Shown in pieces: positions 8,667 through 12,350 of a stretch of 12,350 nt of DNA. Each line of letters starts with the position of its first letter. Within the stretch, counting starts at the first letter, position 1. The stretch is taken from positions 1 to 12,350 of the forward strand of contig JAOXYB010028589.1 in the NCBI GenBank assembly GCA_028565635.1, in the 5' to 3' direction. The position numbers were made by a program, and so were the translations under genes. Below the pieces are notes generated by a model. That model made no database searches. It saw only the letters and a program-made list of their open reading frames with translations, and was not told the DNA's origin. Source of the stretch: Phoronis ovalis (Eukaryota > Phoronida > Phoronidae).

Positions 8667-9065
8667 ACAATTGTAAACATTTTATATAAACATGATGACA
8701 GGCACTTGCATTGTATATTAAAGGTCAATTTACACAAGCCTGATTCTGCATACTATCTACTTTGTAAAGTACGTCTAAACGAGATCATGCAAGATGCCTG
8801 TATAGTGTCCATAACTGAAATGATTAACGTTTATTGTAGCCTGTCCACTTTTTAATAAAGGACTAATTATATAAGGATTTAATATATACTGATAGTTGAC
8901 AATGTTGATATTTTTTCTCATATTTCGTCATTTGTAATACATTGATCATTATTAGCACTGAAAATAAACATCTATAACATTGGGGTTTTGGGGCCATGGT
9001 ATCAAACTATCAATTTTTAAATATGAATAAATATAAGTTACACATTTGAAAAAGTACGATTTATC
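8667..9065. other. AT-rich intergenic sequence, nothing recognised
   Basis: I searched the plus strand for a following TM6-like exon (CWxP pattern) and saw none. No repeat structure until 9066. Confidence 0.45.
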
Positions 9066-9155
9066 ATCACTTTAGGCAATTTGAGTTAAAAACATAATCA
9101 CTTTAGGCAATTTGAGTAAAAAAAAATCACTTTAGACAATTTGAGTAAAAAAACA
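9066..9155. repeat. Three-unit tandem repeat, unit about 30 bp
   Basis: Three units start at 9066, 9097 and 9126. Each begins ATCACTTTAGGCAATTTGAG (the third has AGACAA) and is followed by an A-rich spacer of varying length. The spacing (31, then 29 bp) reflects the A-run differences. The close similarity suggests a recent origin. Confidence 0.9.
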
Positions 9156-9404
9156 TGTTCAATGATACAAACTTCATTTTTCAGACTGAGTAAAGTCTAC
9201 GTTTATTGTTCAGGAATAATAATAAACTGTTATCATACAGTGTTTCTATAAATAGAAATGGAGTTTTGCCGATTGACACATGTATAAATATAGTTTAAGT
9301 TTATACCCTTTTTGTATTTTTCAATTCGTTTTGTTAAAACTTGAGTTTGTATGTGCTTAAACCCTATATAAATTTATATCCCTATATGTTAATATGCACT
9401 ATAC

Positions 9405-10419
9405 AAATGCAGATAGGATTTGCTATAGTTTCTTCCATTGCATTTCTTCTTCTTCACGGTACATTTCAACCAATGAATAATAAACTGGAATATTGGCTAC
9501 AGGTAATGTTTATTTGGTTAGGTTTGATTTTTTTGGGCCATTCATGATTTCATATTGTGATAATGCAGCCGTACTTTTTTGTACTCTTATCAATACAAAT
9601 TACCTCAAATGAGCTTAATTTGCTGTAAAATGTATATGATCTCAAAAATACAAAATAGCTGCATGTAACATGTACTTTATTTTGCTCTTAAGTAATTTCG
9701 TTAGTATCCATCGCAGCTAATCTCAGCATCGGAATACTCCTCCTGGTTCCAGACTGCGAAATATCACGTGGAGTGGATAGTTACCAAGATTCACTGGCCA
9801 TTATATGTTCATACATGTTGTAAACGGCTGGATAAGTTTGATTGTAATCGTTGAGTCTAACTGTTACATACTATAATGTTGTTATACACTTTTCAAACAA
9901 CTACATGCTTCATTTTGTATAAACCACGTCCAGTGCGTAATACTACCAAATGGTGTATGGTACTACTCTGTTCGCTTATTTAAATTTGATGTTCTTTAAT
10001 TTGAAAATGCCTTAAGTTAACAGGGATATGTTGTCAACAATCGTATGTGATATTCCATAACAATAACTTAACTATGTTTCTGCAACGGGACCTCAGAACG
10101 ATAATTGTCCCCTATTTTTCTAGGAGTGTACCTAATTTCAGTAGGAAGAAGTTGTGTCGCACTTTACAAACACCCTCAATGCAACTGTTAATGATGCATA
10201 GCCTTTATTCTGCCAACACATCACTTTATTTCTCGACTACAACATTGTGGGATGCCAAATAACTCTGGCTTACAAGACAGCAATATTCAGACTCCCCCAA
10301 ACGTTGGTCGTCTAAAGCCAAGGAAATCCTTCTGTCCGTGCTGCTGCGATCAGTCGGAATCAGACATCAAAGATAATAATGATAACAGAGAACAACTTAT
10401 TCAAAACAGGGTGATATAG
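9405..10419 (+). pseudogene. Decayed partial copy of the membrane protein gene (last three exons)
   Basis: Exon equivalents lie at about 9405-9502, 9692-9850 and 10124-10419. The first keeps its frame (QIGFAIVSSIAFLLLHGTF... to the CAG|GTAATG donor). The second is broken in three ways: its acceptor AG is now AA (9690-9691), one base is lost near 9803 so that TAA follows at 9821-9823, and its donor GT has become TT (9851-9852). The third keeps its TTTTTCTAG acceptor and has no indels against the intact exon, but carries consecutive TAA and TGA stops at 10189-10194. Nothing upstream supplies the missing N-terminal part. The damage is spread over exons 2 and 3, so a functional product is very unlikely. 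A 68-codon plus frame starting at 9341 merely runs through the first exon piece. Confidence 0.92.
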
Positions 10420-11373
10420 TTTAAACTAGAATTTCAGTTGATTGTTGTAAAATTGCAATAATACTGGTAGTAAAATATGAGCCAGAAGTTATTCTTGCTT
10501 GTCGCAAATAATTACATATAGCCTATTTAATTGTCAAACAAAAATATTTAGGAAAAAAAATTAATAGTTTACAACAAGTAGAATCCACGGTGCAATTATT
10601 AAATAAATAAGTTATTAGGAACCCATGTGGTTGGTATCTTCCTCTTTTTTCACTCATAATGTTGGTTCTACAGGTATTCCTGGTCCCCTGTTTGAATCGC
10701 ACGTCCCTCATCTCCCGTCTTACGCTGAAATCGTATGTTATTGTAATGTTTTAGTGGAAATGTGTTCTGACACTTTTTTAATCAGCTTGTTCGACATAAT
10801 ATCTAGATATATAGCAAGATTCAAATTTCAAAATTTTCGAATACGCAGTTTTTATATAGACACGAGAGCGTTGGTTCCATTTTAGCCCATTTACTAAGTC
10901 ACAAATGAGATGCAGTGTTCTGTGTTGTTGTTTATAGTTTTGAGCTTTCCCTTTATTGATTATTATAAAGTGTAGCATTACGAATTTATTAATATCTGTG
11001 GCTAAATTTATATCCGCTTAGATAAATTTACAAGTACTTGTAGGAATATCCTATAACGAGTAATTTATTCATATAGCTTGACTGGATATTTTAGCAATTT
11101 CTTTATTTAAATGTAGCAGTGACAATGACTTGGCTTCGCACGCAGGTTACGCATATAATGTTTATTATCAGCAGGAGACGGTTACATTTTCTTTTCTTCG
11201 CTAACGCCTTGTCATGTATTTGCTCTACCATTATATGTAACAGGCTTCTTGAATCACAATGAAAGTTGCAAAAAAGTTTTATGGAACCCAATGTTAAGTC
11301 GCTATCCACAACTTGCGCGATAGTGCGCCACCTACATCTTATTAATTTAGACTAAATACATTAGAGTAACAGC
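10420..11373. other. Duplicated 3' flank of the pseudogene
   Basis: Counterpart of 1576-2467. It repeats the 3' UTR and the palindrome cluster (now about 10949-11041). Small insertions distinguish it from copy 1. The short frames on both strands here (10523-11309) are not preserved as coding in copy 1 and are treated as chance. Confidence 0.7.
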
Positions 11374-12070
11374 CACTTTATTTGGGGGTGTTACTTTCCA
11401 AGATTAAATAATCCTTATATTCGCATAGTGAAATGATACACTATCACGAGTCCGTAGATAGGTGTCTGGAAATCGCAATTCCTGTTTTTCCTAAAGCTAA
11501 GCTAGGTTTTCGTTACTGTTTAAATAAAAAATCGTGAAAAATACGTCTTACATTTTTTTTTGTCACACAAAATTAATATTTTCTGAAACTTTATCATTCA
11601 TGCTATGTTATAGTGTTATTTTTAGACTTTTGCTTTCAACGCATGATATTTAATTAGCGTATAGCGTTTTTGACACCTCATAAAAAGCATAACGTACATC
11701 CTACCTGAAAAACCAGCAAATGTAAATTCGAGCTAACAACGGTTTTAAGAAGTAAACGATACTTCCAATATGTGTTATGACCACTTTTTAAATACCGTGA
11801 ATAATATCTGAAATACAACTTAACGTTTAAAAACAGGTATTTATTTATTTACTAAAAAACCTAAATTGATTCTATAACCAAAATCCCTGGTATAATTTAA
11901 AAATGAAATTATGGAAATATCGTTTACTTGCTTAAAATATAATTATCTCGAATCAAATCGAATTTTGTTCTGCTGGGGTTTCCTACAGGGTGTGCCTAAT
12001 GATTTTTAAATGGTGTCATTAAATTGTTCACGAATTTTATTTAAACAGTGACGAGTGTCTAGGGCAAGCT
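11374..12070. mobile_element. About 697-bp insertion of unknown nature in duplication copy 2
   Basis: Copy 1 runs from AGTAACAGC directly into the GGATTGATCCACAAGAG stretch, whereas this copy has about 697 bp between the matching points. The segment is AT-rich and has no open frame of note. I see no terminal inverted repeats and no clear target-site duplication, so insertion of a noncoding element here and deletion from copy 1 are both possible. The mobile-element label is tentative. Confidence 0.25.
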
Positions 12071-12125
12071 GTTTAAGACAGGAATCCACAAGAGTTGAAT
12101 GCAAGTGGCGTATATATATTTAGCA

Positions 12126-12350
12126 TGGGTTTCAATAAATCCTTTTTTCAGAAAACGGTCTCATTAGAAAACTTAAAAAAAATGCAAGTTTAGAATGGCA
12201 GATATTCCGTTTCTACTTTTTCTTTAGTAATGTAACGATAATAACTGTACTCGGCAATATGCTTTCATGTATGTGGGTTTCAATAAATCCTTTTTTCAGA
12301 AAACGGTCTCATTAGAAAACTTAAAAAAAATGCAAGTTTAGAATGGCAGA
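12126..12350. repeat. Perfect tandem repeat, 148-bp period, cut by the window end
   Basis: Positions 12126-12202 recur without any mismatch at 12274-12350. The repeated unit belongs to the duplicated flank: copy 1 has a single diverged version starting near 2546. The window ends inside the second unit, so the array length is unknown. Perfect identity next to an edge means either a very recent duplication or an assembly overlap. Confidence 0.9.

Larger units (their letters stand above)
9405..12275 (+). repeat. Direct duplication, copy 2
   Basis: Same-strand copy of 592-2699, longer because of extra sequence: about 30 bp near 11120-11150, about 68 bp at 11286-11353 and about 697 bp at 11374-12070, none of which is in copy 1. 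Left of 9405 the sequence is unrelated to the exon upstream of 592. The right end lies where copy 1 continues TATGTGATTAAAAC but this copy turns into a tandem repeat. Confidence 0.88.

Noticed and set aside
9066-9155. Repeat-spacer look of the three 30-bp units
   Set aside because: The spacers are just A-runs and the DNA is eukaryotic; it is a simple tandem repeat, not CRISPR.
9361-9402. CTATATAAATT as a TATA box for the downstream copy
   Set aside because: TATA-like strings are common at this base composition, and the copy downstream is a broken 3' fragment.
10047-10262. Plus-strand frame across pseudogene exon 3
   Set aside because: It is in a different phase from the true exon and begins in the intron; an accident of the homologous sequence.
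11374-12070. Transposon with terminal inverted repeats
   Set aside because: CACTTTATTT at the left and ATTTAAACAGTG near the right pair only loosely and are not at the ends.

Overview
The window looks like AT-rich animal nuclear DNA. The evidence is GT-AG introns of about 200 bp inside a membrane-protein gene, an intronless class A GPCR gene, long gene-free stretches, and many tandem and dispersed repeats. The GPCR style (IDRF in place of DRY, NFFLY in place of NPxxY) reminds me of lophotrochozoan receptors such as those of molluscs, annelids or brachiopods. That is an impression from memory; the species cannot be fixed from this window. There are no bacterial operons, ribosome binding sites, CRISPR arrays or recognisable RNA genes.

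Layout, left to right. (1) Positions 3-1575, plus strand: the last three exons (380 residues plus stop) of a large multi-pass membrane protein, whose 5' part lies outside the window. (2) 1576-2767: its 3' flank, with a candidate poly(A) signal and a cluster of three palindromes. (3) 2768-3118: a degenerate minisatellite with a unit of about 22 bp. (4) 3632-3808: one copy of a dispersed repeat. (5) 4433-5455, minus strand: an intact single-exon GPCR gene. (6) 6353-6917: a mosaic of short palindromic units, the second copy of the dispersed repeat, and a tandem repeat of about 103 bp. (7) 6937-7214: an unexplained open stretch. (8) 8520-8663: a short open segment resembling the ECL2/TM5 part of another class A GPCR. 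(9) 9405-10419: a decayed copy of the last three exons of gene 1, inside a direct duplication (about 592-2699 against 9405-12275) that also carries the 3' flank. (10) 12126-12350: a perfect tandem repeat with a 148-bp period, cut off by the window end.

The two intact genes are both predicted membrane proteins, but nothing shows that they work together; their adjacency looks incidental. The main story is genomic: the 3' end of a gene was duplicated about 8.8 kb downstream, leaving the GPCR between the copies, and the second copy then decayed through lost splice sites, a frameshift and stop codons. I found no new molecular system. The observations most worth checking are the possible GPCR TM5 exon, the conserved palindrome cluster in the duplicated flank, and the duplication breakpoint that mimics an exon edge.
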